Assembly: GCA_013141435.1 (NCBI GenBank) | Contig: JABFQZ010000001.1 | Location: 124,001 to 188,000, forward strand | Direction of reading: 5' to 3' | DNA: 64,000 bases | Source: Ferruginibacter sp. | Lineage (GTDB): Bacteria > Bacteroidota > Bacteroidia > Chitinophagales > Chitinophagaceae | Shown here: positions 13,217 to 22,652 of the stretch, piece after piece | Position numbering within the stretch: the stretch's first letter is position 1 | Layout of the letters: each line of letters starts with the position of its first letter | The notes under the pieces: generated by a model | Seen by the model: only the letters and a program-made list of their open reading frames with translations | Database searches by the model: none | What the model was told of the DNA's origin: nothing | Position numbers and translations under genes: made by a program

Positions 13217-14101
13217 ATGAAATTAAAATCAATATTTACTTTAATTATTTATGTTGTATTATTTTCGGCTTGCAAAAAAAGTAATACAGATGTAACACCA
13301 ACTATACCTACAGTTTTAGCAGCAAGCAACAGTACAAACGTAAGTTATGGTACTAGCACCCTGCAAAAAATGGATATTTATTTACCTCAAGGAAGATCAG
13401 TTACTACAACCAAAGTAATGGTAATAGTACATGGTGGAGGTTGGTATATTGGTGATAAAAGTGAGATGCAAGCTTTTGTGGATATTTTGAAAACAAGATT
13501 ACCTGATTATGCATTTGTAAATATAAATTATAGGCTTACAACAACAACCAATGGTATTGCTTTTCCTGCACATGAGCAAGATGTAAAAGCGGCTACCGAT
13601 TTTATTTATAACAAAAGAGCCGAATACAATATTTCAGATAAATTTGTGATGTTGGGTGCAAGTGCTGGTGCACATTTGGCCTTATTGCAAGCATACAAAA
13701 ATACAATACCCAAAGTAAAGGCAGTAGTAGATTTATATGGCCCAACCGATATGACTGATATGTACTACAACCCTGCATCTAGCCTAGTTCAACCTTCTAC
13801 AATTGGTTTTGTAGTTGCTGGCTCTATATTTGGTAATCCAATAACTAATGCTACTACTTTTAATAATGGTAGTCCAATTAAATATGTTTCGGCACAAAGC
13901 TGTCCTACAATCATTTTTCATGGAGAAGCAGATTCGTTGGTAAAACCATCACAGTCTGTAAGTTTATCTACTAAACTTAATCAGTTTAATGTAGTTAATC
14001 AATTAAAATTATACCCTGGTGAACCTCATGTGTATGTAGGTGCTAGCCTAGATGATACTATTAATAAAACCATAGCATTTCTTACTGCCAATGTATTGTA
14101 A
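13217..14101 (+). CDS. Alpha/beta hydrolase lipoprotein (esterase/lipase, BD-FAE-like)
   Basis: Lipobox LFSACKK; oxyanion motif VHGGGWYIGDK, nucleophile elbow LGASAGAHLAL, FHGEADSLV and GEPHVY. Confidence 0.85.
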   Translation: MKLKSIFTLIIYVVLFSACKKSNTDVTPTIPTVLAASNSTNVSYGTSTLQKMDIYLPQGRSVTTTKVMVIVHGGGWYIGDKSEMQAFVDILKTRLPDYAFVNINYRLTTTTNGIAFPAHEQDVKAATDFIYNKRAEYNISDKFVMLGASAGAHLALLQAYKNTIPKVKAVVDLYGPTDMTDMYYNPASSLVQPSTIGFVVAGSIFGNPITNATTFNNGSPIKYVSAQSCPTIIFHGEADSLVKPSQSVSLSTKLNQFNVVNQLKLYPGEPHVYVGASLDDTINKTIAFLTANVL

Positions 14102-15353
14102 TAAAAAAATAATTTTGAGTTTGTTGTGTATTTTTTGCACCATCTTTTTTGCTTTTTCGCAAAATAAAAAATCGTTTTTAAAAGATGCAACAATACAAAA
14201 ACGAAAACAATTTTATACCAATATTGTAAAGAGCATAAATAATACAATTGCATTACCAATAAATACCGAAACAGAAGAGCAATGGATTAACGCTTTTAAT
14301 AACATTAATTTAATACAATACAAAACACTTGCTGTAGATGATGCTATAAATACTGTAGCAAAAAATATAGCTACGCAAAACGATGAATTTAAAATAGCAT
14401 TTTTAAATTTAATACAAAGTAATTATACTCGTAAATACAACAATCAAGCCATACAAATATTTGCAAGCACAAACAATAATAAGTTGATGGCTATGGCAGC
14501 AAATTATATACTAAACAATACTACAAATAATGGTATTGTTGATTTACAAAAAAGAACTATGCAAAAGTTGAAAGAGGAACCAAGTGATGCTATTTTATAT
14601 CAGCTTAATTTGCAATTGAATTCTTTTGGCAAAAAAAATACATTACCTTCTTTAAAACCTTTTTTTTCAAAAAACTATTTGCCTGGACAAGTATTGGTAT
14701 TTAGTTTTCAACGAAAAAATAGAAACTACCCTGGGCTTGCCATTGTAAGAAATAGCGATGGTGAATTTGTAAAGGATACAAGCGGAAGGTGTTTTTCGGT
14801 GGGACAACTAGCTCGAAGTTTGAGTAATATGCCTGGCTACATTAGCCTTGGTAATACACCACAAGGTTTTTTTAGAATGTATGGGTTTGATACATCTAAA
14901 AGTTTTTTTATTGGCCCTACAACCAATGTACAGTTAACCATGCCTTTTGAAAATATTGCATCACATTTTTTTCAAGATCCAACTTTAAAAGATACATCTT
15001 GGAGTATCGAAAATTATAGAAAATTATTACCACAATCATTTAAAAATTATGAACCTCTATTTGGTGCATATTATGCTGGTAAAGCTGGCCGAACAGAGAT
15101 TATAGCACATGGTACAACTGTAGATGAGCAGTTTTATAAATCAACAACATTTTATCCTTATACGCCTACAGCTGGCTGCTTATGCACTAAAGAAATTTGG
15201 GATAATAATGGCTATTTAAAAACCAGTAACCAATTAGCACTAACACAAGCAATAGATAATGCTGGTGGTCCATATGGGTATTTAATAGTAATAGAATTAG
15301 ATGATAAAAAAATGCCAATAAATCTTTCAGAAATAATACAATTTTTACATTAA
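14091..15353 (+). CDS. Secreted protein with possible L,D-transpeptidase (YkuD-like) catalytic motif
   Basis: Signal peptide; HGTTVDEQF...YTPTAGCLCTKEIWD resembles the HG(x)nS/TxGC motif; start overlaps the upstream stop by 11 nt. Confidence 0.6.
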   Translation: MYCNKKIILSLLCIFCTIFFAFSQNKKSFLKDATIQKRKQFYTNIVKSINNTIALPINTETEEQWINAFNNINLIQYKTLAVDDAINTVAKNIATQNDEFKIAFLNLIQSNYTRKYNNQAIQIFASTNNNKLMAMAANYILNNTTNNGIVDLQKRTMQKLKEEPSDAILYQLNLQLNSFGKKNTLPSLKPFFSKNYLPGQVLVFSFQRKNRNYPGLAIVRNSDGEFVKDTSGRCFSVGQLARSLSNMPGYISLGNTPQGFFRMYGFDTSKSFFIGPTTNVQLTMPFENIASHFFQDPTLKDTSWSIENYRKLLPQSFKNYEPLFGAYYAGKAGRTEIIAHGTTVDEQFYKSTTFYPYTPTAGCLCTKEIWDNNGYLKTSNQLALTQAIDNAGGPYGYLIVIELDDKKMPINLSEIIQFLH

Positions 15354-15357
15354 AACG

Positions 15358-15906
15358 TTACATACAAGAGGCTAATAATTTTTGCATATACTCCAATCCT
15401 TTTTCTTCAGCAAATGCAATGTTTTTATTGGGCACATCATTTATATTGGGGTAACTATTTACTGCCCTTGTAATACTTTCTTCTCTAATAAAATGTAGCA
15501 TGGGGTAAGGAGATCTATTGGTATAATTAGCAGCATCTATATTATTACTACCTGCAAAAATATATTGCGGATGAAAACTTGCTATTTGGTACACACCATC
15601 GTAACCTTTTTTTTGCAAAATTTTTTCTACTTTATCTACTATATTTAAAAAATCTATGAAATTAGTATAGTTGTGTGGTGTAATAAGCAAAGCAGTTTCA
15701 ATAGCATTATCGTTATCTAAATGGTTAAATATTGAGGTTGATGTTTCTAAAATTTTTTGAGTAGTAGCAGATTCTATTACCTTATAATAAATTGTATTTC
15801 TTTTTACTTCTCTTGCAGCAAATGGGCAAAAATTGCACCCAACTACTACATCTTTTACCCATTTTTTTGTTTGGGTGATGATTGTATTATTATCTGTAAA
15901 AGCCAT
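15358..15906 (-). CDS. DUF1415 family protein
   Basis: WVKDVVVGCNFCPFAAREVKRNTIYYKV ... HPQYIFAGS ... NRSPYPMLHFIREESI. Confidence 0.85.
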   Translation of the reverse strand: MAFTDNNTIITQTKKWVKDVVVGCNFCPFAAREVKRNTIYYKVIESATTQKILETSTSIFNHLDNDNAIETALLITPHNYTNFIDFLNIVDKVEKILQKKGYDGVYQIASFHPQYIFAGSNNIDAANYTNRSPYPMLHFIREESITRAVNSYPNINDVPNKNIAFAEEKGLEYMQKLLASCM

Positions 15907-15915
15907 GTTTTGGGT

Positions 15916-16125
15916 TTATATTATTGTATAAATGTACAATTGCTCTACTTTTTTTCGAGCCCACGCTGTTTTGCGTAAAAACTTTAACGATGAATTTATA
16001 CTTGGGTTGGTTTTAAAACAATTAATATTTATTTGCTCAGCCAAACCATTCCACCCAAAATGATGTACCAAATCGGTTAAAATATGCTTAAGTGTTTTGC
16101 CATGTAATGGGTCGTTAGATTGCAT
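15916..16125 (-). CDS. VF530 family (DUF2132) small DNA-binding-like protein
   Basis: [60 protein letters not shown]. Confidence 0.9.
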   Translation of the reverse strand: MQSNDPLHGKTLKHILTDLVHHFGWNGLAEQININCFKTNPSINSSLKFLRKTAWARKKVEQLYIYTII

Positions 16126-16338
16126 TTTGCATTATTTAAAGTTATAAAATTTCTTTAAATTATAAGCACACCTTAAATGTGCAATATCTAACAAAGTAAT
16201 TGGATAATTTTGAATTTAAAACAGATTTTAATTATAATTGAAAAAAAGCAATCATTTTTTTTTGTGATTATTAATTTTTCGCTTTTAATTTCCATTTTGT
16301 AAATCTTAATTTTTAAGAATGTAAAATAAACTATAGGT

Positions 16339-16388
16339 TTTATTTAATATAAAAATACCCTAAAAAGGGTATTTTTATATTAAATAAA
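16339..16388. terminator. Perfect 23-bp stem, AAAA loop hairpin in a ~500-bp intergenic region
   Basis: tttatttaatataaaaataccct-aaaa-agggtatttttatattaaataaa. Confidence 0.75.
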
Positions 16389-16635
16389 TTATACTTACTT
16401 TGTATTTCAAAATTGTTTTTTTAACTTTTAACATTAAAACTCATAAATTTTCGTTTAGAAACTATTAAAATCCTTTTAATAACTGATTATAGCCGTTTAC
16501 TAAATATGAAAGAAATAAGAAATATTAATTTTTATATTTGTTTAATTAATTTAAAAAAATATAAGTATCAAGAAATTATTTATAGAAAATAAACTCTATT
16601 GATTAACAGCTAATAACCAAAATAAAAATATAAAA

Positions 16636-18279
16636 ATGAAAATTAAAATACCAATCATTTTATTTCTAACATTGTTTGTGGCTATAAAATTTGTAAATGC
16701 CCAACTGTTTATCAGTAGTGGAAGTACATTTCATATCCAATCTGGCGGTACAGTAACTGTGCAAGGTGATGTAACTAGCTCGTCTGATATTACAGGGCCA
16801 GGCAAAGTAATATTAAAAGGAAGTGCCAACCAAAATGTAAATATGAATGGATTTACTGTGCCCAATTTAGAAATGGATAATGCTGCAAATGCAACACTTA
16901 CTGGTAATTTGCGTATAGGGACAGATGTAACCTTTACAACAGGTAAAATACAACAAGGTAATTTTGATGCTTTTTTAGCTTCAACAGCAACAGCTACAGG
17001 TGCAGGAACTGACAAGTTTTTTGAAACCAATGGCACAGGTTTTTTAAGAAAAGAATTAACTGCAGATGTTGCTGGAACTAATTTGCCAGTTGGAGCAGGT
17101 GCGGATTATATGCCTGTAGCGATAACTACATCCGGAAGCACATATGCTAGTGCAAATGTAGGTGCACAAGTAAAAGGTATAGTAAGTGCAAATAAACATC
17201 CACTTACCGAATCTTATTTATTGGCAAATTGGCCAATTAGTAAAGTTGGAATTACTGGTGGTACTACAAATGCTGTAGGTACTTATGTAGATCCTACAAG
17301 GGTTGTAGGAGCTGAGTCTGAACTAAATGGCTTTTTTTGGAACGGTACAAACTGGAGTTTAATAGGAAGCAATCAAAATGCTATAATTAACACCGCTGGT
17401 GCAACTATTACTACTAATAATGGTAATTTATACGCAATGAATAAATTTGTTTTAGTAAATACTAAAGCTTATTTACAAGCAGCTTACAATACTTCTACAC
17501 CAGGTTTAATGGATGACAAATTAAGAACAACTGCTGCTTATGTTATTGGTGGTGCACCTACTGGAAATATAATACCAACATCTGACCCTTATAGAACTGG
17601 GGTTACATTGCCAGCATCTTTTAGTAGGGTAAATAATAATATACCTGAAACAGTGGCAAATGCTGCTGTATTTAATGATCAATCAAATGCTGCAAAAAAT
17701 GTTGTTGATTGGGTATTTTTGGAATTACGAAATAGTGGAGCAGCGCCTACAACAGTTTTAGCAACTAGATCTGCTTTGTTGCTAAGAGATGGTTCTATAG
17801 TAGATATGGATGGTATTAGCCCAGTTTATTTTAAAAATGTAGGTGTAGCATCTAATCCTTCAGAATATATAACTGTTAGACATAGAAACCATTTAGGAAT
17901 AAGAAGCCTAAATGCTACAACATTGGATATTATTGGAAGCCCTGTTCCAACTACCATTGATTTATCTGTAAATGCAGCCTCTTTGTTTAATTCTTTTGGT
18001 GCTAATATTGGTGGAAGTGGAATATTTGGTTTGTATGGAGGAAATTCTAATTCAAATAATTCTCTTCGTATAACTGGTGCTACATCAGCAATTAGTGATT
18101 TGGAAAAAATAAAATCTGTACTTGGTACTTCTCCTCTCATTTCGAATATATATTCTGAGGCAGATGTAAATATGAATAGAATTGTTAGAATTACTGGTGC
18201 TACTGCTGCAGTAAGTGATTTAGAATTTATAAAATCGATACTTGGAACTTCGCCATTAATTTCACAACCAACTTTTTAA
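16636..18279 (+). CDS. Secreted hemagglutinin-like surface protein with two C-terminal dockerin-like repeats
   Basis: Signal peptide; ALLLRDGSIVDMDGISPV...YITVRHRNHLGI; C-terminal tandem RITGATSAISDLEKIKSVLGTSPLIS / DVNMNRIVRITGATAAVSDLEFIKSILGTSPLIS. Confidence 0.75.
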   Translation: MKIKIPIILFLTLFVAIKFVNAQLFISSGSTFHIQSGGTVTVQGDVTSSSDITGPGKVILKGSANQNVNMNGFTVPNLEMDNAANATLTGNLRIGTDVTFTTGKIQQGNFDAFLASTATATGAGTDKFFETNGTGFLRKELTADVAGTNLPVGAGADYMPVAITTSGSTYASANVGAQVKGIVSANKHPLTESYLLANWPISKVGITGGTTNAVGTYVDPTRVVGAESELNGFFWNGTNWSLIGSNQNAIINTAGATITTNNGNLYAMNKFVLVNTKAYLQAAYNTSTPGLMDDKLRTTAAYVIGGAPTGNIIPTSDPYRTGVTLPASFSRVNNNIPETVANAAVFNDQSNAAKNVVDWVFLELRNSGAAPTTVLATRSALLLRDGSIVDMDGISPVYFKNVGVASNPSEYITVRHRNHLGIRSLNATTLDIIGSPVPTTIDLSVNAASLFNSFGANIGGSGIFGLYGGNSNSNNSLRITGATSAISDLEKIKSVLGTSPLISNIYSEADVNMNRIVRITGATAAVSDLEFIKSILGTSPLISQPTF

Positions 18280-18299
18280 AACTAATAACCTTTTATTTT

Positions 18300-19490
18300 A
18301 TGAAAAAATTTTTTATAATTTTATTATTTTCTCTAATTGCTTTTTCGAGCCAATCTCAAAATTATTTTCAAGCCAATGTAAAGAAAAATGGAGCTAATTT
18401 AGAGTTTTACTTAAGATTATTACCTGGAGGTGCAAATGTTTCTATAAAATTTGATGATATTAATTTTCAAATTAGATGGCCAGACTCTGAGGTTGCTCCT
18501 GCTACTGGAACTATTGTTGTTAATACGGTAGATTTTCCTGGATTAGTAATTTTAGAAGATCCTTATGGAGTTGAAGGATATGGCTCTGAAGTAGGTTATA
18601 AAATTAAACAATTTACCCCACCTTCTGTTGGTTCTAATACATCGTCTGCAGTTATTTATAATGCGGGACAAGAATATTTGGTTTTTACTGTAGCAGTTAG
18701 CAATGTAATATCTAACAATATTGAGCTTTGTGGTAATAACGAAGATGGTGGAGCTCCTTATTATTTTTCAGTAACAAAGAATGGAGCTGGTGGTGCAACC
18801 CAGTCAGATTATACATCTCATAATACATTCAATGGTAATTTAACCAATCAGTTATTTTATGCTGCTAATCCTGGACAACTCACGACTTCTCCTGGAGCTT
18901 CTGGAACAACAAATTTTTTTCAGAAACTTGTTTTAACAGTTGTTCCTGTCCAATTCTCTAAAATAAATGCAAATTGTAATAGTAATGGGGCTTTAATATC
19001 TTGGACTACAACTCAAGAAACCAATACTAATTATTTTGATGTAGAAAAAAGTATTGATGGAGGTGTAAATTGGAAAACAATTAATACCGTTTCTGCGATT
19101 GGTAATAGTAGTTCTAGTCGTAATTACCAGCAACAAGATTTAGAAGGTGGCATAGCCGTTTATAGAATAAAGCAAGTAGACAAAGATGGCAGATTTACAA
19201 TTACCGAAATTTTAAATTTGAATTGTGAAAACAAAAATATTACTTCTATAATTTATCCTGTACCAGCACATGATGTTTTGAATGTAGTAATTAAAACAAA
19301 TAAAGCTGCAAAAACTCAATTTGCTATATATGACCCTACGGGCAAGTTGGTAAAATCACTTGACGAAAATATAATAGCTGGTAATAATAATTTTGCAGTA
19401 GATTTAAGAGGATTGCCAACAGGTGATTACTTTATACGAAGCAATGATCCATCATTAAATTTCAATAAAAAATTCACAATACTTAAATAA
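18300..19490 (+). CDS. Secreted protein with T9SS type A C-terminal sorting domain; N-terminal beta-rich (possibly cohesin-like) region
   Basis: Signal peptide; ISWTTTQETNTNYFDVEKSIDG module; YPVPAHDVLNV...YDPTGKLVKSL...LRGLPTGDYFIR...KKFTILK C-terminal domain. Confidence 0.8.
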   Translation: MKKFFIILLFSLIAFSSQSQNYFQANVKKNGANLEFYLRLLPGGANVSIKFDDINFQIRWPDSEVAPATGTIVVNTVDFPGLVILEDPYGVEGYGSEVGYKIKQFTPPSVGSNTSSAVIYNAGQEYLVFTVAVSNVISNNIELCGNNEDGGAPYYFSVTKNGAGGATQSDYTSHNTFNGNLTNQLFYAANPGQLTTSPGASGTTNFFQKLVLTVVPVQFSKINANCNSNGALISWTTTQETNTNYFDVEKSIDGGVNWKTINTVSAIGNSSSSRNYQQQDLEGGIAVYRIKQVDKDGRFTITEILNLNCENKNITSIIYPVPAHDVLNVVIKTNKAAKTQFAIYDPTGKLVKSLDENIIAGNNNFAVDLRGLPTGDYFIRSNDPSLNFNKKFTILK

Positions 19491-19510
19491 CAAAAACGGA
19501 GTTTTCATAG

Positions 19511-19565
19511 GGGTAACAAAAAAGAAAGTCATGATACATTTCATGGCTTTCTCTTTTTTGGTACC
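19511..19565. terminator. Imperfect long hairpin terminator
   Basis: ggtaacaaaaaagaaagtcatga ... tcatggctttctcttttttggtacc. Confidence 0.75.
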
Positions 19566-19640
19566 TTTTATAATAAAAAATTAAAAATTATATTTTTTTC
19601 ATTAATTTTAATCATTCTTAATCCTCAAAAAAATTAAAGT

Positions 19641-19865
19641 ATGAGCAACGAAATAATTAAAGAAGAAGGAAGTTTTTTCGACAAATTAAAAAACAAGGCT
19701 GAAGAATTGGCAGACAAAGCTGGCGATGTATGGGAAGAAGTGAAAGATAAAGCTGAAGATGCTTGGGATGCTACTAAAGAAAAAGCAGAAGAACTAAAAG
19801 AAAAAGCCGAAGATAAGTTTGATGAACTTACAGGTAAAGAAAATGACGAAGCACCAAAAGCTTAA
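19641..19865 (+). CDS. Small charged amphipathic helical protein (LEA-like 11-mer repeats)
   Basis: 74 aa with repeated KxKAEELxDKAxD-type heptad/11-mer units. Confidence 0.7.
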   Translation: MSNEIIKEEGSFFDKLKNKAEELADKAGDVWEEVKDKAEDAWDATKEKAEELKEKAEDKFDELTGKENDEAPKA

Positions 19866-19875
19866 AATTAAAAAT

Positions 19876-19903
19876 AAAAGGTTGCAAATTTGCAACCTTT
19901 TTT
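19876..19903. terminator. Rho-independent terminator
   Basis: aaaaggttgcaaatttgcaaccttttttt. Confidence 0.9.
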
Positions 19904-20054
19904 AATAAGAAAAATTAAAGATTAAGTTATAATTTTCATGAATACATATATTGACGAAATAATTAAAAAAAATGTAGAATCTATACTTATACTAAAGAGA
20001 AAAGAATTTTCAAAAATTAGTAATTAATTGTAGTAAGGTTGGGGGGCATTATAA

Positions 20055-20231
20055 TGGAACCCTTCCGTAGAGAACCAAGCAATAGATCGTACACATAGAA
20101 TTGTACAAAAGAAAAAAGTATTTGCATACAAAATGATATGTAAAAATACAATACAAGAAAAAATAATAAAGTTGCAAGAAAAAAAGCAAACTATTGCAAA
20201 AGAGTTGATAAGTGAAGATGCATTTTTTTGA
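20055..20231 (+). pseudogene. Relic of the C-terminus of a SNF2-family helicase (motif VI region)
   Basis: Reading from TGG at 20055: WNPSVENQAIDRTHRIVQKKKVFAYKMICKNTIQEKIIKLQEKKQTIAKELISEDAFF*; matches the WNPxxExQAxDRxHRIGQ...TIEEKI signature; in-frame TAA immediately upstream and no preceding helicase ORF. Confidence 0.85.
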
Positions 20232-20362
20232 TACAAATTAATTCATAATGCATTAATTTAAAGTACCAATTACAACTAAGAGGATTTCATCTTTTTTTGA
20301 ATAATCAAATAAAAATGATAATTTTCAGTTTAATCAAAAATTTTAATCCCAAAAATTACACT

Positions 20363-21073
20363 ATGAAAAAATTTACAGCAGAATTTATTGGAACATTTGC
20401 ACTGGTACTATTTGGTTGCGGAGCAGCAGTAGTGTCAGGTATTTCTACAACTGGCCCAGCAGGCATTGGCTTACTTGGTATTTCGTTAGCATTTGGTTTA
20501 GCAGTAGTAGTTATGGCATATTCAATTGGTGGCATAACAGGTTGCCATATAAACCCTGCAATTACAATTGCTATGCTCGTAGCAGGCAAAATTAAAACTA
20601 GCGATGCCGTTACTTATATTTTAGCACAATTTACTGGCGCTACAGTAGGTGCAGCAGTACTTTATTTAATACAAAGCGGCTTGCCAGGTTTTGCAATGGG
20701 CGACTGGGCATTAGGCTCAAATGGTTGGGGTACTGGCTATTTAGCAGGGTATAACACAACAGCTGCATTTATTACCGAAGCTGTGCTTACATTCCTTTTC
20801 TTATTTGTAATATTTGCAACTACATCAAAACTTGGCAATAGCACAATGGCTGGTCTTGCAATAGGTGTTACTTTAGTACTTATACATTTGGTGGCTATAC
20901 CAATTACAGGCACATCTGTAAATCCTGCTCGTAGTTTTGGCCCTGCAATTTTTGCAGGTGGTAAGGCATTAAGCCAATTATGGTTGTTTATATTAGCGCC
21001 ACTTGTAGGTGCAGTGGCAGCAGCACTTCTATGGAAATTTGGATTTGAAAAAGACGGTGAAGCTGTAGCATAA
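20363..21073 (+). CDS. aqpZ: Aquaporin (MIP family, AqpZ-like)
   Basis: Two NPA boxes (GCHINPAIT, SVNPARSFGPA); likely start at MKKFTAEFIGTF. Confidence 0.9.
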   Translation: MKKFTAEFIGTFALVLFGCGAAVVSGISTTGPAGIGLLGISLAFGLAVVVMAYSIGGITGCHINPAITIAMLVAGKIKTSDAVTYILAQFTGATVGAAVLYLIQSGLPGFAMGDWALGSNGWGTGYLAGYNTTAAFITEAVLTFLFLFVIFATTSKLGNSTMAGLAIGVTLVLIHLVAIPITGTSVNPARSFGPAIFAGGKALSQLWLFILAPLVGAVAAALLWKFGFEKDGEAVA

Positions 21074-21089
21074 TATATTGCAATTTCGT

Positions 21090-21130
21090 AAAAAAAGGCT
21101 GTTTCAAATAAAATTGAAACAGCCTTTTTA
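21090..21130. terminator. Rho-independent terminator
   Basis: aaaaaaggctgtttcaa ataaaa ttgaaacagccttttt. Confidence 0.9.
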
Positions 21131-21319
21131 TTTGGGTTTTATTAATTTCTATTTTATAAATTATTAAAAACTATTGCAGTTTTTTTTGCTCTAAAATTCA
21201 ACTTATGTTTGGCTTTATTTTTATGGCTAAAAAGCTATGGTTAAGTAGCAATACTTTTATCGACTATGATTGTTAAATATTTTTGTTTCTTTTTATTAAA
21301 TACTTTAATATTTTTACAA

Positions 21320-21826
21320 ATGCAAATAGAAACAAAAAGGCTTCGTATCACTCCACTTAATGCCGAGCAATTATCGAATTACTGTCTTACAAATTTTACT
21401 TTAGAAATGAGTTTAGGGGCAAATAAAATAAATAGAATAGTACCAGATTTTTTAAAAAATGTAATTAAAAATAAAATAATACCATTGGTAAATAACAAAA
21501 CAATAAATCCACTTTATACAACATTTTGGACAGTAATAGTGAAAAAAGAAAATGTAATGGTAGCAGATTTTTGTTTTAAAGGAGAACCTAACATAAATGG
21601 AGAAATAGAAATTGGATATGGCACATACCCAAATTTTGAAGGTAATGGGTTTATGACAGAATCTGTGTGTGGTGCAATATTATGGGCTTTTCAACAACCA
21701 AATGTTACATCAATACTTGCAAAAACAGATCATACAAATATTGCATCACAAAAAATATTGCTAAAAAATAAATTTAAGCAATATGGAATTACCGAAGAAA
21801 ATATTTTATGGAGAATTGATAAATAA
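21320..21826 (+). CDS. GNAT family N-acetyltransferase (RimJ/RimL-like)
   Basis: METKRLRITPL-type start (MQIETKRLRITPL), GEIEIGYGTYPNFEGNGFMTESV, SILAKTDHTNIASQKILLKNKF. Confidence 0.85.
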   Translation: MQIETKRLRITPLNAEQLSNYCLTNFTLEMSLGANKINRIVPDFLKNVIKNKIIPLVNNKTINPLYTTFWTVIVKKENVMVADFCFKGEPNINGEIEIGYGTYPNFEGNGFMTESVCGAILWAFQQPNVTSILAKTDHTNIASQKILLKNKFKQYGITEENILWRIDK

Positions 21827-21857
21827 AATTGAAATTTACATCTTAATATAGTTTACT

Positions 21858-22619
21858 ATGCAAAACAAAATCATAACCGTACAAAACTTAGTTAAAAACT
21901 ATGGCACTTTTCAGGCTGTAAAAAATATTTCATTTGATGTGATACAAGGCGAAATATTTGGTTTACTTGGCCCAAATGGGGCAGGCAAAAGTACCACCTT
22001 AGAAATAATAGAAACACTGAGAGAGAAAACATCGGGTAAGGTAATTGTAGATGGTTTTGATTTGGATATACACCCAAACGAAATTAAAAAAATAATTGGT
22101 GTACAATTACAATCTTCTGGGTTTTACCCAGGTTTAAACTTATTGGAATTAATAAATCTTTTTAGTGGATTATATAACAGGGATGTGAATGCAATGGAGC
22201 TTTTACAAAAAGTAAACTTAGTAGATAAAGCAAAAGCAAAAAGCAAAGAGTTGAGTGGTGGACAAAAACAACGTTTTTCTATAGCTACTACTTTAATAAA
22301 TAACCCAAAAATTGTGTTTTTAGATGAGCCTACAACTGGCTTAGATCCTCAGGCTCGTAGAAATTTGTGGGAGTTAATAAAAGAAATAAAAAGTAATGGT
22401 ACAACTGTAATACTTACAACACATTATATGGACGAAGCCGAACAGCTTTGTGATAGAATAGCAATAATAGATGAAGGTAAAATAATAAAGCTTGATACGC
22501 CAGATGGTATGATTGATGAATTGGTGGCAACCGGTTTTGAACGACCAAAGCAAGTAAAACTGGCAAATTTAGAAGATGTATTTATTAATTTAACAGGTAA
22601 GCAAATGCGTGAAGAATAA
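21858..22619 (+). CDS. ABC transporter ATP-binding protein
   Basis: Walker A GPNGAGKST, signature LSGGQKQR, Walker B VFLDEPTTGLD. Confidence 0.95.
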   Translation: MQNKIITVQNLVKNYGTFQAVKNISFDVIQGEIFGLLGPNGAGKSTTLEIIETLREKTSGKVIVDGFDLDIHPNEIKKIIGVQLQSSGFYPGLNLLELINLFSGLYNRDVNAMELLQKVNLVDKAKAKSKELSGGQKQRFSIATTLINNPKIVFLDEPTTGLDPQARRNLWELIKEIKSNGTTVILTTHYMDEAEQLCDRIAIIDEGKIIKLDTPDGMIDELVATGFERPKQVKLANLEDVFINLTGKQMREE

Positions 22620-22652
22620 TTTTTATATTTGCTCAAAAATAAAAATAAAATA

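Noticed and set aside
19938-20027. Short ORF MNTYIDEIIKKNVESILILKRKEFSKISN next to the SNF2 relic
   Set aside because: 29 aa, AT-rich, no recognisable homology; could be chance or part of the same relic
20024-20236. 70-aa minus-strand ORF MYQKNASSLINSF...
   Set aside because: It is the antisense of the SNF2 relic; the + strand has the real homology
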